A DNA stretch of 64,000 bases from Salinicola corii (lineage in GTDB: Bacteria > Pseudomonadota > Gammaproteobacteria > Pseudomonadales > Halomonadaceae), in NCBI RefSeq assembly GCF_008298015.1, contig NZ_VTPX01000009.1, positions 1 to 64,000 on the forward strand. The letters run 5' to 3'. The translations under genes were made by a program, and so were the position numbers. Positions 24,041 through 33,425 of this stretch are shown piece by piece (the first letter of the stretch is position 1; every line of letters starts with the position of its first letter). The notes below the pieces were generated by a model. The model did not search any database and had not been told where the DNA came from. It worked only from the letters and a program-made list of their open reading frames with translations.

Positions 24041-25013
24041 CCACGAAAACCCGGCACTGCCCACCATCCGGCAGGATCAGCAGCAGGTGCGCCGACTTGC
24101 CGAGGTCGCTGAAATGCCGTGCCAGTGCGTCTTCCAGCGCAGCCAGCGGCGACGGCTCGGTGGTTGGCGGCGCGAGCCAGTGAGGCTTGATCAGCAGGTG
24201 GCCACCCGTGCCTTCGGGTAATTGCCGCGCCAACGCCGGCCAGGCACCCTGGTGACACCACAGGCCTTGCGCCGTGCTGTCGTTGGCAAGTCGGGGCAGC
24301 GGCAAGCGTCGATGCCAGGGGTGGTAGAGGCACCCCGGCATGATGATCCGCTGTCGTAGTGATCCGGTGGCGCCCAGTGCCTGGCGCTGTCGCCGGGCGG
24401 CCGGGGATCGGCCTCCGGGTAGCTGATGGGACTGGAGGCGATGACATTTGATGGCCAGCGAGTCGAAGCTCCCCACCCCGATCCAGCGTGCGGCATCGTA
24501 GCGGTCTCCCGGTCCCTCCGGCAGGCCGAGGAAAAACTTGATCGCCAGTTCGACGTGGAAGACATCGGTTGCGCGGTCGTCGCACGGCGAGCCGATGGTC
24601 GGCGCAGACGTGTACATGAGATCGAGCTCGCCCAGGGTTTGCCTGTCCTTGCGTAGCGCGATGTTGTGCGCCAGTAGTCGAGTGCGGGGGGCCCGCGCCA
24701 AGATCCACTGCCATAGCGTCTCGTGATAGATGCCTAGGCGGTGCGAGTGCCGCTTCAGCCGCTGTCGCTGAAAGTCGGCATCCAGGGTTTCCTGCTGGGC
24801 CAGCCAGGCCCGCCTGCGGTCGTGCCGATCGAGCCCGAGTTCCGCCAGCGTGGGGCGCCCGGGACAGTCGAGGGTTGCCATGTCCGGAGCATGCAGCAAC
24901 CAAGCGATGTCGCGCACCCAGGGCCGGCTAAGCCGCGCCAGATCGTTCGTCAGTGGGGCTTCCGGCGGCTGGAAGATGTCGAATCTGACTCGTGGTTCCG
25001 AGGGGGCGAGCAT
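23976..25013 (-). CDS. DUF1853-family protein (345 aa)
   Basis: The N-terminal DLARLSRPWVRDIAWLLHAP and the central LAHNIALRKDRQTLGELDLM and FHVELAIKFFLGL segments are hallmarks of DUF1853. The DxxE-like GELDLM and ELAIKF pattern hints at a nuclease-type fold, but no activity has been assigned to the family as far as I know. The C-terminus is Pro/Leu-rich. It overlaps the end of yigM and lies 10 nt after the 75-aa gene on the same strand. Confidence 0.88.
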   Translation of the reverse strand: MLAPSEPRVRFDIFQPPEAPLTNDLARLSRPWVRDIAWLLHAPDMATLDCPGRPTLAELGLDRHDRRRAWLAQQETLDADFQRQRLKRHSHRLGIYHETLWQWILARAPRTRLLAHNIALRKDRQTLGELDLMYTSAPTIGSPCDDRATDVFHVELAIKFFLGLPEGPGDRYDAARWIGVGSFDSLAIKCHRLQSHQLPGGRSPAARRQRQALGATGSLRQRIIMPGCLYHPWHRRLPLPRLANDSTAQGLWCHQGAWPALARQLPEGTGGHLLIKPHWLAPPTTEPSPLAALEDALARHFSDLGKSAHLLLILPDGGQCRVFVVRNEWPPALPLPPPALLPSAR

Positions 25014-25023
25014 CGTGAATTGC

Positions 25024-25251
25024 TTAGCGCGGTCTGGTCGCGGGGCCGGTCACGGTGGCGCCGATCCGGGCATCCTCGCGAAGCAGCGCGACCAGGTACC
25101 GCTCGGTAGCCCTCGCGATCACGGGATGTCGGCCGAGAAGCACCTCGACGCGTTCCCGCGCCGCTTTCCCTGGCAGTGGTGGCGTCGTCAGGGTGTTGGC
25201 ATCGAGCGGACCCAATAATGCGCTCGATCGATATCCGGCGTCGGCTGGCAT
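25024..25251 (-). CDS. Small hypothetical protein (75 aa)
   Basis: From ATG 25251, with AGAGGAA 5 nt upstream, the product includes ARERVEVLLGRHPVIARATE and RYLVALLREDARIG, a helical pattern. It is placed tightly between the cell-wall hydrolase gene and DUF1853. An ATG at 25281 would add 10 residues but lacks a ribosome site. Function is unknown. Confidence 0.55.
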   Translation of the reverse strand: MPADAGYRSSALLGPLDANTLTTPPLPGKAARERVEVLLGRHPVIARATERYLVALLREDARIGATVTGPATRPR

Positions 25252-25321
25252 GGTTTCCTCTTCGTCGAATCCTGGTTTCATCGTCGTTGATCCGGCCTGC
25301 GTCGGGAAGGTGTGACCCGAT

Positions 25322-25954
25322 TCATCCGGGCTGGCGATAGAAGTTGAACTCTCGGGTTCGAGCCGTTCTGACCAGTGTCGACATCCAGCCGGGCGAGATG
25401 CTGCGATGGTGGAAGAACAGGGCGCCATGGGTGATGTCGGGGAGCGTTCCGTTGAGCGCACGGCGCGCCATTTCCCTGGCCGCCGCGTACTGATCGGGCT
25501 CGTTGGCTTCGTCGGGACGGCCGTCGCACCACCAGGAGAACTGGCAGTGTCCGCTCTCCGACCCTTGTTGAACGATGTCGCACAGGCTCGAGGGAAACTC
25601 GGGATTGCCCAGCCGATTCATGATCACGTTGGCGACCGCCTGCATCTCGCGCTGATCGGTACCCTTGGCCTCCCAGTAGATCGATCGCGCCAGGCAGGTG
25701 ATCGCATCGTCGAGCGGCGCCAAACCTCGCGGATCGACGGCCTCGGTTCCTTCCGAGGTCAGTCGCACCGCCTCGGGGGCCGGTTCGATCTCGTCCGTCT
25801 CGACCACACGCCGCTCGAGTTGCACGGCTTTCTGCTTCGCGATTTCGGCTTTGGTCGGCGGTGGCGATGCCGATGATGGGCCGCCCGACAGCAGGCCGGC
25901 CAGGACGAGGCCGATCGCCAGTCGCCGATAGCCCCGCTCAGCCGGCGCTTTCAT
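25322..25954 (-). CDS. SleB/CwlJ-family cell wall hydrolase (210 aa)
   Basis: A Hydrolase_2 domain fills the C-terminal half: ARSIYWEAKGTDQREMQAVA with the putative catalytic Glu, VIMNRLGNPEFPSSLCDIVQ, GHCQFSWWCDGRPDE and GALFFHHRSI. The family acts as N-acetylmuramidase-type peptidoglycan lytic enzymes. The N-terminus is a Sec signal (YRRLAIGLVLAGLLSGG, cleavage near SSA), so it works in the periplasm. The start at 25954 overlaps the end of the monooxygenase gene by 17 bp and gives a proper signal peptide; the longer frame to 26128 does not. Confidence 0.88.
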   Translation of the reverse strand: MKAPAERGYRRLAIGLVLAGLLSGGPSSASPPPTKAEIAKQKAVQLERRVVETDEIEPAPEAVRLTSEGTEAVDPRGLAPLDDAITCLARSIYWEAKGTDQREMQAVANVIMNRLGNPEFPSSLCDIVQQGSESGHCQFSWWCDGRPDEANEPDQYAAAREMARRALNGTLPDITHGALFFHHRSISPGWMSTLVRTARTREFNFYRQPG

Positions 25955-26273
25955 CGCTACCGATCGTCTGAATGACGTCGAAGCCCTCGAACTTGGGCGG
26001 GCCGAGATAAAGGCCTTCGCGCCGGCTCTGACCAGCGTTGGCATGGGCCGCACGAAACGCCTCCGAGTGTGTCCAGGCTTCGAAATCATCGCGAGAGCGC
26101 CAGACGGTGTGGGAGGCGTAGAGCACATGGTCCTCCTCCTCTGGGCCGCGCAGCATCTGGAATTCGACGAATCCGGGCAGGCCCTGGAGGTGCGTTTCGC
26201 GCTCCAGCCATATTGTCTCGAATTCCTGAGTGCGCGCCGGATTGACGCGAAAGCGGTTCATGGCGATGAACAT
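25938..26273 (-). CDS. ABM-domain monooxygenase, HmoA-like (111 aa)
   Basis: An antibiotic-biosynthesis-monooxygenase (ABM) fold: MFIAMNRFRVNPARTQEFET, FVEFQMLRGPEEEDHVLYAS and WRSRDDFEAWTHSEAFRAAH. The closest groups are heme-degrading HmoA-like enzymes, which use heme as both substrate and cofactor, but a generic dimeric alpha/beta monooxygenase cannot be excluded. AGGAGT precedes the ATG. It is upstream of, and overlaps, the cell-wall hydrolase gene. Confidence 0.85.
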   Translation of the reverse strand: MFIAMNRFRVNPARTQEFETIWLERETHLQGLPGFVEFQMLRGPEEEDHVLYASHTVWRSRDDFEAWTHSEAFRAAHANAGQSRREGLYLGPPKFEGFDVIQTIGSDESAG

Positions 26274-26480
26274 GGAGTGACTCCTGCTGGGAAGAGCGGC
26301 GTCCGGTAAGAAAATCGATGGAGGCGGTCACCGCGAGTTTTCAGGCATGACTGGGCAACATTGCCAGCATCCGATACCGAAAGTCGAGTCGAAAGCGCCG
26401 CTGTCCCAGCGATGGCGTTGACGCCGCCGCGAGTTGGTGGGCTAATCGTAGCAACGGTTCCTGTTCTCCGGTCGACACTC

Positions 26481-27404
26481 ATGGATATTCCCCATCAGCG
26501 CCTGGTCTACTTTCGCGTCGCGGTCGAGTCCGGGTCGCTGCGCAAGGCGGCGGCGCGGCTGGATATCGCACCCTCGGCGGTCAGCCGCCAGATTTCGCTG
26601 CTGGAGGCGGCTTTCGAGGCGCCGTTGCTCGAACGCACGCCGAGAGGGATCCGCCCCACGCCGGTGGGGGAGATGGCGCTCGATTACTGTCGTCGACGCG
26701 GAGACCTGGACGACGACTTCATCACCCGCCTGGAGGCCTACCAGCGCCTGGAGACCGGAACCATCTCCCTGGTGGTGGGCGAGGGCTTCATCAACGATCT
26801 GATCGATGCGCCGCTCAGGGCCTTCGCCGAGCGCTACCGGGGCGTACGCCTGGAGATCGAGCAGGCGGGCACGGACGAAATCATCGAGTCGGTGGTCGAG
26901 GATCGGGCGCATATCGGGCTGATGTTCCACGAACGGGTGCATCCCCAGATTCGCTTCTGGGCCTCCAGCGGTCAGCCGCTGTTGGCGATCTGTCCCGCCG
27001 ATCATCCGCTTGCCGGGGACCCCGACCCGATCTCGCTGCAGCGGCTCAGCGGGATTCCGATGGCGCTCTGGAAGCCCGGTCACGGTGTGCGCCGGCTGGT
27101 GGATCAGGCTTTCGCTCAGGCGGGCCTGCGTCCGCAAGTCGCGGTGGAGACCAATTCGATGGCGGTACTGCGTCGCTCGGTGGTCGCGGGCATGGGGATC
27201 ACGCTGCTGCCGCGTTTCGCCGTGGCTCACGAGGTGGCCGAAGGAAGCGTGGTGGCGTTACCGGTGGCGTCGGCGCTTTTCCAGAACTCCCAGGCGCATA
27301 TGATCAGCCGGATCGGTCGGCGCCAGCCGCAGGCCAGTCTCACGCTGCTGCGCCACCTGGGGGCCTGGATGCAGGCCTTTCGCGCCCCGGCAGGGCATTC
27401 GTGA
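26481..27404 (+). CDS. LysR-family transcriptional regulator (307 aa)
   Basis: The N-terminal HTH is plain: RLVYFRVAVESGSLRKAAAR, LDIAPSAVSRQISLLEAAFE, LLERTPRGIRPTPVGE. The periplasmic-binding-like effector domain follows (GTISLVVGEGFINDLIDAPL, VVAGMGITLLPRFAV). The start at 26481 is the one that aligns with the LysR N-terminus; the frame is open for 40 codons upstream without conservation. It converges on the VOC gene and is the nearest regulator to the DUF3100 catabolic operon, so it may control it, but it is not divergent from that operon's first gene. Confidence 0.92.
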   Translation: MDIPHQRLVYFRVAVESGSLRKAAARLDIAPSAVSRQISLLEAAFEAPLLERTPRGIRPTPVGEMALDYCRRRGDLDDDFITRLEAYQRLETGTISLVVGEGFINDLIDAPLRAFAERYRGVRLEIEQAGTDEIIESVVEDRAHIGLMFHERVHPQIRFWASSGQPLLAICPADHPLAGDPDPISLQRLSGIPMALWKPGHGVRRLVDQAFAQAGLRPQVAVETNSMAVLRRSVVAGMGITLLPRFAVAHEVAEGSVVALPVASALFQNSQAHMISRIGRRQPQASLTLLRHLGAWMQAFRAPAGHS

Positions 27405-27455
27405 GCGGCTGAATCCGCGGCACCGACGTCGGGCCTGTGTCGTCGGGTCGTCTTG

Positions 27456-28328
27456 CTAACGCTGCTCGAATCGAAGCAGGGTGCCTAGTACGCCCGGTGC
27501 GATGTCGGCCTGGGTCTCACTGTGACGGTGATAGTCGATTCCGTGATCATTCCAGCAGGCGATCGCCGCTTCCAGATCCCGACAGGTGAGAGTCAGGGCC
27601 ACGGCGCGCGGGGGCTCCGCCTCGACCTCACCGAGAATGGGGAAGGTCGCTGCCAGCGTCCGGGCATCGAGCAGGTGGCAATCCCCTTTATGAGTGTGAA
27701 TCGTCCACACCGCGTCGCTGCCACGGACCGAGGCGGCACCGTGAATGCGGCGGAAGTGCTCGATGTCGAAATCCGGCTCATCGCTGATGTACCAGACATC
27801 GGCGATCGATGTCGCGGTGTTGGCATGTGCCTCCTGCGTCGGGTCGACGCGAAATAGCTCCGGGCGTAGCTGCTGGCAGAGGAACTGAGTCAGGAAGGGG
27901 CGTTCGGGGTCGTGCAGGATATCCAGCGCCACGCTCACATCCTCGTCGCGATCGCCGGGCAGGTGGGCCATGCGGCGGAAGATAACCGGGCAAGCTTCGG
28001 TAAAGCCGCGTGCCGCGATCAGGGCGTGATCGCGCTGGATGCTGTCGCTGTCCAGCGCCACCATGGCGATGCCGTCGCCAACGGTGGTCAGTCGCGCCTC
28101 GACGAGGCGGCCGAACTGGAAGCCATTGTCATCCTGATAGTCCAAGCACTCCGGACGACCGATACCGATCAGTTCGATGAAGTTGTTGCTGAAGAACAGT
28201 AGGTGATTATCCGTGCCCCATGGATGCTGGTGACGCGGGTTGACGGTGAAGCCGAGATCCCTGGCTGCCTGGGCGGCATGATCGAGATTACTGACCGCCA
28301 GTAAAGGGTGATCGATGCCGAAGCTCAT
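27456..28328 (-). CDS. VOC-superfamily (glyoxalase-like) protein (290 aa)
   Basis: A Glyoxalase_3-type fold begins FGIDHPLLAVSNLDHAAQAA with NFIELIGIG soon after, and a second vicinal-oxygen-chelate half is likely toward the C-terminus (AVALTLTCRDLEAAIACWND). Metal ligands may include the His of GIDHPL and the Glu of FIELIG. It is the last gene of the DUF3100 operon. Relatives include metalloenzymes of unknown substrate, and a role in clearing or rearranging a reactive carbonyl is only a guess. Confidence 0.82.
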   Translation of the reverse strand: MSFGIDHPLLAVSNLDHAAQAARDLGFTVNPRHQHPWGTDNHLLFFSNNFIELIGIGRPECLDYQDDNGFQFGRLVEARLTTVGDGIAMVALDSDSIQRDHALIAARGFTEACPVIFRRMAHLPGDRDEDVSVALDILHDPERPFLTQFLCQQLRPELFRVDPTQEAHANTATSIADVWYISDEPDFDIEHFRRIHGAASVRGSDAVWTIHTHKGDCHLLDARTLAATFPILGEVEAEPPRAVALTLTCRDLEAAIACWNDHGIDYHRHSETQADIAPGVLGTLLRFEQR

Positions 28329-28418
28329 GAGCCTTCCATCCCGTAGCGTCGTTGTCTGCAGTATCGCCCAATATTGCGAGGCGAGGGAGACAGGGTACGC
28401 GATCGGACTCGCGTTTTC

Positions 28419-29585
28419 TCATCTCAACGCCGCCATGGCGCGGTCGATATCCGCCGACGTGTTATGCCAGTGAGGCGAGATTCGCAATAGCGTGCCGGTC
28501 GTCGGCAGCCGAACGTTCAGCGGCTCGGCCGAGGTGCTGCAGGTCTTGGCGACGATCCCGGCAGCATCGAGCCGCTGACGCACCTGGAGAGGCTCGATAT
28601 CCGGCAGGTGGATCGTGGCGATGCCCGTCTCGGGATGGGGCAACAGGGGCCGAACCCCCTGTTCCCGGGCGATGTCGTAGACCCGTCCGGCGAGCACCGC
28701 CAGATGGTCGCGCATCGGCTCCAGCGCGATCTGCTGCAACTCGTTCAGGGCAGCCGTCAGCGCCACCTGGCTCATGACCGAAAGGTCGGAGGCATCGAAA
28801 CGTCGAGCCCGGGGTAGATCGACGAACCGCTGGGTTTCCGTCTCCAGTCTCAGCCCCGCCAGCTCTGGCGTCGGATTGAGGTGCATCATGGCCATTGCCG
28901 GCTGGCTGACATAGAGCAGCGCCATGCCGCGAGGTCCGCGCAGCCACTTGCGTGTGGTGGCGACCAGCACGTCGCAGCCGAGACGGCGCACGTCGATCTC
29001 CGTCTGCCCCAGGCCCTGCGCCGCATCGACGATCAACGGACAGTGCGACGGGCGGGGCAGGTCGCCCAGCGCTTCCACCTCGTAGCGTCGGCCTTCGATA
29101 CTGGTCACCAGCGGCGTCAGTATTGCCGCGACATCGTCGTCGATCTGCCTGGCGATGGCGGCCATGTCCAATCGTCCGGTCGCGTCCGTCGCCAGCAGTT
29201 CGATGGCGCGCGGCGGTTCCCTGCCGAGCCGTCTGAGCATGACGATGTTGGAAGCCCACTCGCCAGGTGCGACCAGCAGCCGTCTTCCGCTGAGATTGAG
29301 GCTTCCGATGACCTGGGCCATGAGCTGGGAGGTGCTGGCGCCGAACGCGACCTGGGCCTCCGGCGCGCCGATCCAGTGGCCCAGCCGGGTTCTGGTCGCC
29401 TGGCCATCCCAGAATGCGCTTTCGAGGCGCTGGCGCGGATAGGCCGCCATCTCCGCCTCCAGCCAATCCCGCAGGCGGGCCGAAACCGCCGGGCTCTGCA
29501 GACCGACGGAGGCGTTGTTGAGATAACAGAGGTCGGCTGGCTGCACGGGGTGACTCCTCGTCGGTTCCAGGCTCATGCCCGCCAT
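28419..29585 (-). CDS. Class V aminotransferase-like PLP enzyme (388 aa)
   Basis: Fold type I PLP enzyme related to cysteine desulfurases, isopenicillin N epimerase and EgtE-type C-S lyases. LCYLNNASVGLQSPAVSARL begins the domain. PLP-binding contexts are AFGASTSQLMAQVI and PLIVDAAQGLGQTEID, and the Schiff-base Lys lies in VATTRKWLRGPRGMALLYVS. A C-terminal LRISPHWHNTSADIDRAM completes it. Starts at 29585 and 29576 are both possible. It follows the aldehyde dehydrogenase by 55 nt in the same operon. Whether it transaminates, desulfurates or cleaves is not decidable from sequence. Confidence 0.87.
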   Translation of the reverse strand: MAGMSLEPTRSHPVQPADLCYLNNASVGLQSPAVSARLRDWLEAEMAAYPRQRLESAFWDGQATRTRLGHWIGAPEAQVAFGASTSQLMAQVIGSLNLSGRRLLVAPGEWASNIVMLRRLGREPPRAIELLATDATGRLDMAAIARQIDDDVAAILTPLVTSIEGRRYEVEALGDLPRPSHCPLIVDAAQGLGQTEIDVRRLGCDVLVATTRKWLRGPRGMALLYVSQPAMAMMHLNPTPELAGLRLETETQRFVDLPRARRFDASDLSVMSQVALTAALNELQQIALEPMRDHLAVLAGRVYDIAREQGVRPLLPHPETGIATIHLPDIEPLQVRQRLDAAGIVAKTCSTSAEPLNVRLPTTGTLLRISPHWHNTSADIDRAMAALR

Positions 29586-29640
29586 GATAACCAAACTCGG
29601 GCCCGGGCGAGCGAAGTCGCCTCCCGCCGTCGTCGGTGCC

Positions 29641-31200
29641 TCATGCCTCCCCGCTGGCGTAGCCCATGGCGACGCTGGCTTCGACACCGGTCTCGACCCA
29701 GACGCTCTGCGGGACGGTATATTCACGCAGCCCGTCGAGGCCGCTGGAACGGCCGAAGCCGCTATCGCGGAAGCCGCCGAAGGGCGACATCACGTTGATC
29801 GCCTTGTAACTGTTGATCCACACCGTGCCGGCGCGCAACTGGCCAGCGACACGATGCGCCCGGGCCGGGTCCTGCGTCCAGACGGCGCCGGCCAGGCCGA
29901 AGCGGGTCCCATTGGCGAGCCGAACGGCGTCGGCTTCGTCGTCGAACGGCATGGCGACGAGCACCGGGCCGAACACCTCCTCGCAGGCGATCTCCATCGA
30001 GGCGTCGACGTCGGCGATCACCGTCGGCGCGAGGTAGTAGCCATCGGCGCCTTGCGGCAAGCCCTCGGGACGCTGACCGCCGGTGACGATGCGCGCGCCG
30101 GCGGCCCTGGCACGCTCGATCATGGCGGTGACGCGTTCGTACTGGCGGGCGTTCTGCAACGGCCCCATGCGGGTCGCTTCGTCGGCGGGGAGGCCCACGG
30201 CGATCCGGCTGGCGGCGCGGCCGACGCGTTCGACCACGGCATCGAAGATGTCGCGCTGGACCAGCAGCCGCGAGCCGGCCACGCAGCTCTGCCCGGCCGC
30301 GGCGAAAATCGCGGCCTGGGCCCCGGCCACGGCATCGTCCAGCCTGGCATCGTCGAACACGATGTTGGCGGATTTGCCGCCGAGTTCGAGCACGCTGGGT
30401 ACCAGGCGGCGGGCGCCGGCCTCGGCGATCAGGCGGCCGCTGTCGGGGGAGCCGACGAACACCAGCTTGCTGATGCCGTCGTGGCCGGTCAGGGCCGCGC
30501 CGGTGGTCGGGCCGAGGCCGTTGACGATATTGATCAACCCCTTGGGCAGGCCACCGCATTCGAGCAGGCGGGCGATCGCCACCGACGAGAATGGCGTCAG
30601 CTCCGAGGGCTTGAGGACGACGCCGTTGCCCGCGGCGATGGCCGGCGCCAACTGCCAGGCGCAGGTGAACATCGGTGCGTTCCAGGGTGTGATCTGGCCG
30701 ACCACGCCGAAGGGGACGTAGCGAACGTAGTTGAGGTGCGAGGTGGGCACCGGAATCACCTCGCCGTGCTGCTTGTCGCACCAGCCAGCGTAGTACTCGA
30801 ACATCTCCCGGACCTTGCCGACCTCGCCTCGGCAGTCCCGAATCGGCTTGCCGGCGATCACGCTCTCGAGCTGGGCGAGATCCTCCTCGTGGCCCTCCAG
30901 CCGACGGACGGCGTCATTCATGCGCCGGCCGCGCTCGCTGGCGGTCAGCGCCATCCATTCGACCTGGGCACGGGACGCGGCCTCGACGGCCCGATCGAGC
31001 AGGTCGGCACCCGCGTCGCGGTAGCTGACCAGGTCGCCCCCGGTCGCCGGGTTCGTCAGCGCGATGGCGTCGCCCCGGCCCGCGACCAGATCGCCGTCGA
31101 TCCAGTTGGAGCAGGGCGTGTCTCCGGGTTCCAGCGACAAGCCGAACTGGGCGAGAAGACGATGCAAGGCTTGCTGTGCCTGGGTATCGAGAGCGTTCAT
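29641..31200 (-). CDS. NAD(P)-dependent aldehyde dehydrogenase (519 aa)
   Basis: A complete ALDH-superfamily enzyme. The cofactor-site segment is GVVGQITPWNAPMFTCAWQL, the catalytic Glu lies in VLELGGKSANIV, and the nucleophile Cys lies in AAAGQSCVAGSRLLVQ. The C-terminal NSYKAINVMSPFGGFRDSGF is typical. The start overlaps the stop of the 3-hydroxyacid dehydrogenase gene by 4 nt (ATGA), so the two are translationally coupled. They probably act in sequence on one substrate. An aminoaldehyde or semialdehyde substrate is possible given the adjoining PLP enzyme, but this is inference. Confidence 0.93.
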   Translation of the reverse strand: MNALDTQAQQALHRLLAQFGLSLEPGDTPCSNWIDGDLVAGRGDAIALTNPATGGDLVSYRDAGADLLDRAVEAASRAQVEWMALTASERGRRMNDAVRRLEGHEEDLAQLESVIAGKPIRDCRGEVGKVREMFEYYAGWCDKQHGEVIPVPTSHLNYVRYVPFGVVGQITPWNAPMFTCAWQLAPAIAAGNGVVLKPSELTPFSSVAIARLLECGGLPKGLINIVNGLGPTTGAALTGHDGISKLVFVGSPDSGRLIAEAGARRLVPSVLELGGKSANIVFDDARLDDAVAGAQAAIFAAAGQSCVAGSRLLVQRDIFDAVVERVGRAASRIAVGLPADEATRMGPLQNARQYERVTAMIERARAAGARIVTGGQRPEGLPQGADGYYLAPTVIADVDASMEIACEEVFGPVLVAMPFDDEADAVRLANGTRFGLAGAVWTQDPARAHRVAGQLRAGTVWINSYKAINVMSPFGGFRDSGFGRSSGLDGLREYTVPQSVWVETGVEASVAMGYASGEA

Positions 31201-32108
31201 GCGGAGGTCTCCTCGTCATTGGCAGAGGGTTGGGTGAAATCGACCCCGGCCTGGGCCAGGATCGGCGAGACGATGTGATTGAAATCGTCGCCGTCCGCCG
31301 GGCGATCGGCGTTGGCATGCCAGCCGGCGACGACCTGGTGGAGCAGTGTCAGGTCGAGCCCGAGATCGTCGGCGGCGTCCCGCGCCAGACGCAGATCCTT
31401 GCGCATCAGGCCGCTGGTGAAGCCGGAATCGAAGCGGCCGGAGAGGATCCACTCGGGAAAATTGACTTCGCTGATGGCGCTGCGGCCGGAGCCGCTGTTG
31501 AGTCCGGAGAGACAAGCCGCCGGGTCGACGCCGGCCCTGGCGGCGAGGGCCACGGCCTCGGCGGTGGCGATCAGGTTGGTGGCGCAGAGATAGTTGTTGG
31601 CCAGCTTGACCACGTGGCCGCTGCCCGGGCCGCCCACGTGGGTACGCTTGGCGGACATCGCTTCCAGCATCGGCATGACACGCTCCAGCGTCGCCATGTC
31701 GCCACCGAGCAGCATGCCGAGTTTGCCGCTTGCCGCGCCTCTGGGCCCGCCGCTGACCGGTGCGTCAAGCCACTCGAGGCCGGCCGCGACGACCTGGGCG
31801 GCGAGTTCGCGGCTCACCACCGGGTCGCTGGTGGAGGTGTCGACGATTACGCTGCCCTTGGGGGCGCGCGCGAGCAGTCCGGGTGAGGTCTCGATGACTT
31901 CTCTGACGTGATCGGAAGTGGGCAGTGACAGCAGATAGACGTCGCTGGCGGCAATCGCCTCCGGGCTGACGGTCGCGAGGCCCTGCGCCGCCAGCCGCTC
32001 GCGGGCGGTCTCGAAGAGATCGCTGCCGGTGACGTCGAAGCCGGCGCGCTTGAGCGTCAGCGCCATGTTGCCGCCCATCTGGCCAAGGCCGATGACAGTG
32101 ATTTTCAT
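31197..32108 (-). CDS. 3-hydroxyisobutyrate dehydrogenase-family oxidoreductase (303 aa)
   Basis: A beta-hydroxyacid dehydrogenase. The N-terminal Rossmann motif is VIGLGQMGGNMALTLKRAGF. The substrate-binding motif is DAPVSGGPRGAASGKLGMLL, and the catalytic Lys lies in GGPGSGHVVKLANNYLCATN. Members oxidise 3-hydroxyisobutyrate, tartronate semialdehyde, threonate and related hydroxy acids. It is translationally coupled to the aldehyde dehydrogenase. It lies 49 nt downstream of the M20 hydrolase, so a hydroxy acid released by that hydrolase is a plausible substrate. Confidence 0.92.
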   Translation of the reverse strand: MKITVIGLGQMGGNMALTLKRAGFDVTGSDLFETARERLAAQGLATVSPEAIAASDVYLLSLPTSDHVREVIETSPGLLARAPKGSVIVDTSTSDPVVSRELAAQVVAAGLEWLDAPVSGGPRGAASGKLGMLLGGDMATLERVMPMLEAMSAKRTHVGGPGSGHVVKLANNYLCATNLIATAEAVALAARAGVDPAACLSGLNSGSGRSAISEVNFPEWILSGRFDSGFTSGLMRKDLRLARDAADDLGLDLTLLHQVVAGWHANADRPADGDDFNHIVSPILAQAGVDFTQPSANDEETSA

Positions 32109-32157
32109 CAGGTTCTCCAGGCTTGCTCTCGGATGAAGCGTTTCGGCAGGGGCGTCG

Positions 32158-33318
32158 TCAGTCGTTCAGCAGCTTTTTCACCAACGCCTGCCAGTAGGCG
32201 ACGCCAAGCGGGGAAATGGCGTCGTTGAAGTCGTAGGCCGGGTTGTGCAACGCCGCGCTGTCGCCATTGCCCAGCCAGATATAGGCGCCTGGGCACCGGT
32301 TCAGCATGAAGGCGAAATCCTCCGATCCCATGCTCGGCGCCAGGTCGCGGTGGACCTTGTCGATACCGGGCAGCCCATCGAGCACCTCGGCACATCGGGT
32401 GGCGTGCCCAGGCGCGTTGATCGTGGCCGGGTAGCGCGCCTGGTAGTCGAAATCGGCCTTGAGGCCGTGAAACTGGGCGGTGGCCGCGACGGCGTCGCGG
32501 AACCGCTGTTCCAGTCTCGCCTTCAGCGCCGCGTCGAAGCAGCGCACGGTGCCGCGCAGCTCGACCGTTTCGGGAATGACGTTGTAGGCGTCGCCAGCGT
32601 GGAACTGGGTAATGCTGAGCACGGCGGACTGATGCGGTGGGGTCTCGCGGCTGATCAGCCCCTGTAACTGGTTCGCCAGTTGGCAGGCGGCGAGCACCAC
32701 GTCCGTGCCCAGATGCGGCATGGCCGCGTGACAGCCGCGCCCGGTCAGCTTGAGCGTGAAGACATCGAACGCCGCCATCACCGGGCCATCGTGGACGGCG
32801 GCTTCGCCGACGGCGAGTCCCGGCCAGTTGTGCAGTCCGTAGACCGCCTCCATCGGGAAGCGCTCGAACAACCCCTTTTCGACCATCACGCGGCCGCCGC
32901 CCTCGCTCTCCTCGGCTGGCTGGAAGATGCAGTGAACCTGGCCGGCGAAGTCGGGATCTTTCGCCAGCGCGCAGGCCGCGCCCAGCAGCATGGTGGTGTG
33001 GCCATCGTGACCGCAGGCGTGCATGCGCCCCGGTGTCGTCGAGCGGTAATCGACGTCGTTGAGTTCCTCGATCGGCAGGGCATCGATATCGGCACGTAGC
33101 CCGATGCGGCGTCCGGCGCCGTGGCGGCCGTCGATGGTGACGACGACGCCGGTTCCCCCACCCAGCCCGGTGACCGGTTCGAGGCCGTTTTCGCGCAGAA
33201 TGGCGACGATGCGCTCGCTAGTGCGGGTCTCCTCGAAGGCGATCTCCGGATGGCGATGGAAGTCGTGGCGCCATGCGGTCAGCGTCTTCGGGTCGGGATA
33301 GGATGCGATCTGGTTCAT
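32158..33318 (-). CDS. M20-family amidohydrolase (386 aa)
   Basis: A metal-dependent amidohydrolase of the M20D group (hippurate hydrolase, N-acyl amino acid hydrolase, IAA-conjugate hydrolase). Metal and catalytic motifs are MHACGHDGHTTMLLGAA, FQPAEESEGGGRVMVEKGLF and AVYGLHNWPGL, with MGSEDFAFML near the C-terminus. It should release an amino acid or amine from an N-acyl conjugate. The start at 33318 has GGAG 7 nt upstream and gives MNQIASYPDPKTLT; the ATG at 33333 is less likely. The DUF3100 permease gene upstream suggests that the conjugate is imported. Confidence 0.92.
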   Translation of the reverse strand: MNQIASYPDPKTLTAWRHDFHRHPEIAFEETRTSERIVAILRENGLEPVTGLGGGTGVVVTIDGRHGAGRRIGLRADIDALPIEELNDVDYRSTTPGRMHACGHDGHTTMLLGAACALAKDPDFAGQVHCIFQPAEESEGGGRVMVEKGLFERFPMEAVYGLHNWPGLAVGEAAVHDGPVMAAFDVFTLKLTGRGCHAAMPHLGTDVVLAACQLANQLQGLISRETPPHQSAVLSITQFHAGDAYNVIPETVELRGTVRCFDAALKARLEQRFRDAVAATAQFHGLKADFDYQARYPATINAPGHATRCAEVLDGLPGIDKVHRDLAPSMGSEDFAFMLNRCPGAYIWLGNGDSAALHNPAYDFNDAISPLGVAYWQALVKKLLND

Positions 33319-33425
33319 GGTCTGCTCCGGCAATGGCTCATGATCTGATCGAGTGACCGGGAGGCGTGCCCGCCACGGGGCGGAGCGGGCCGGGCGCGTC
33401 GCCGATCATCGATGAAGGACGGCGT

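Noticed and set aside
29575-31278. 567-codon plus-strand frame opposite the aldehyde dehydrogenase
   Set aside because: Antisense to catalytic motifs of the dehydrogenase and of skewed composition.
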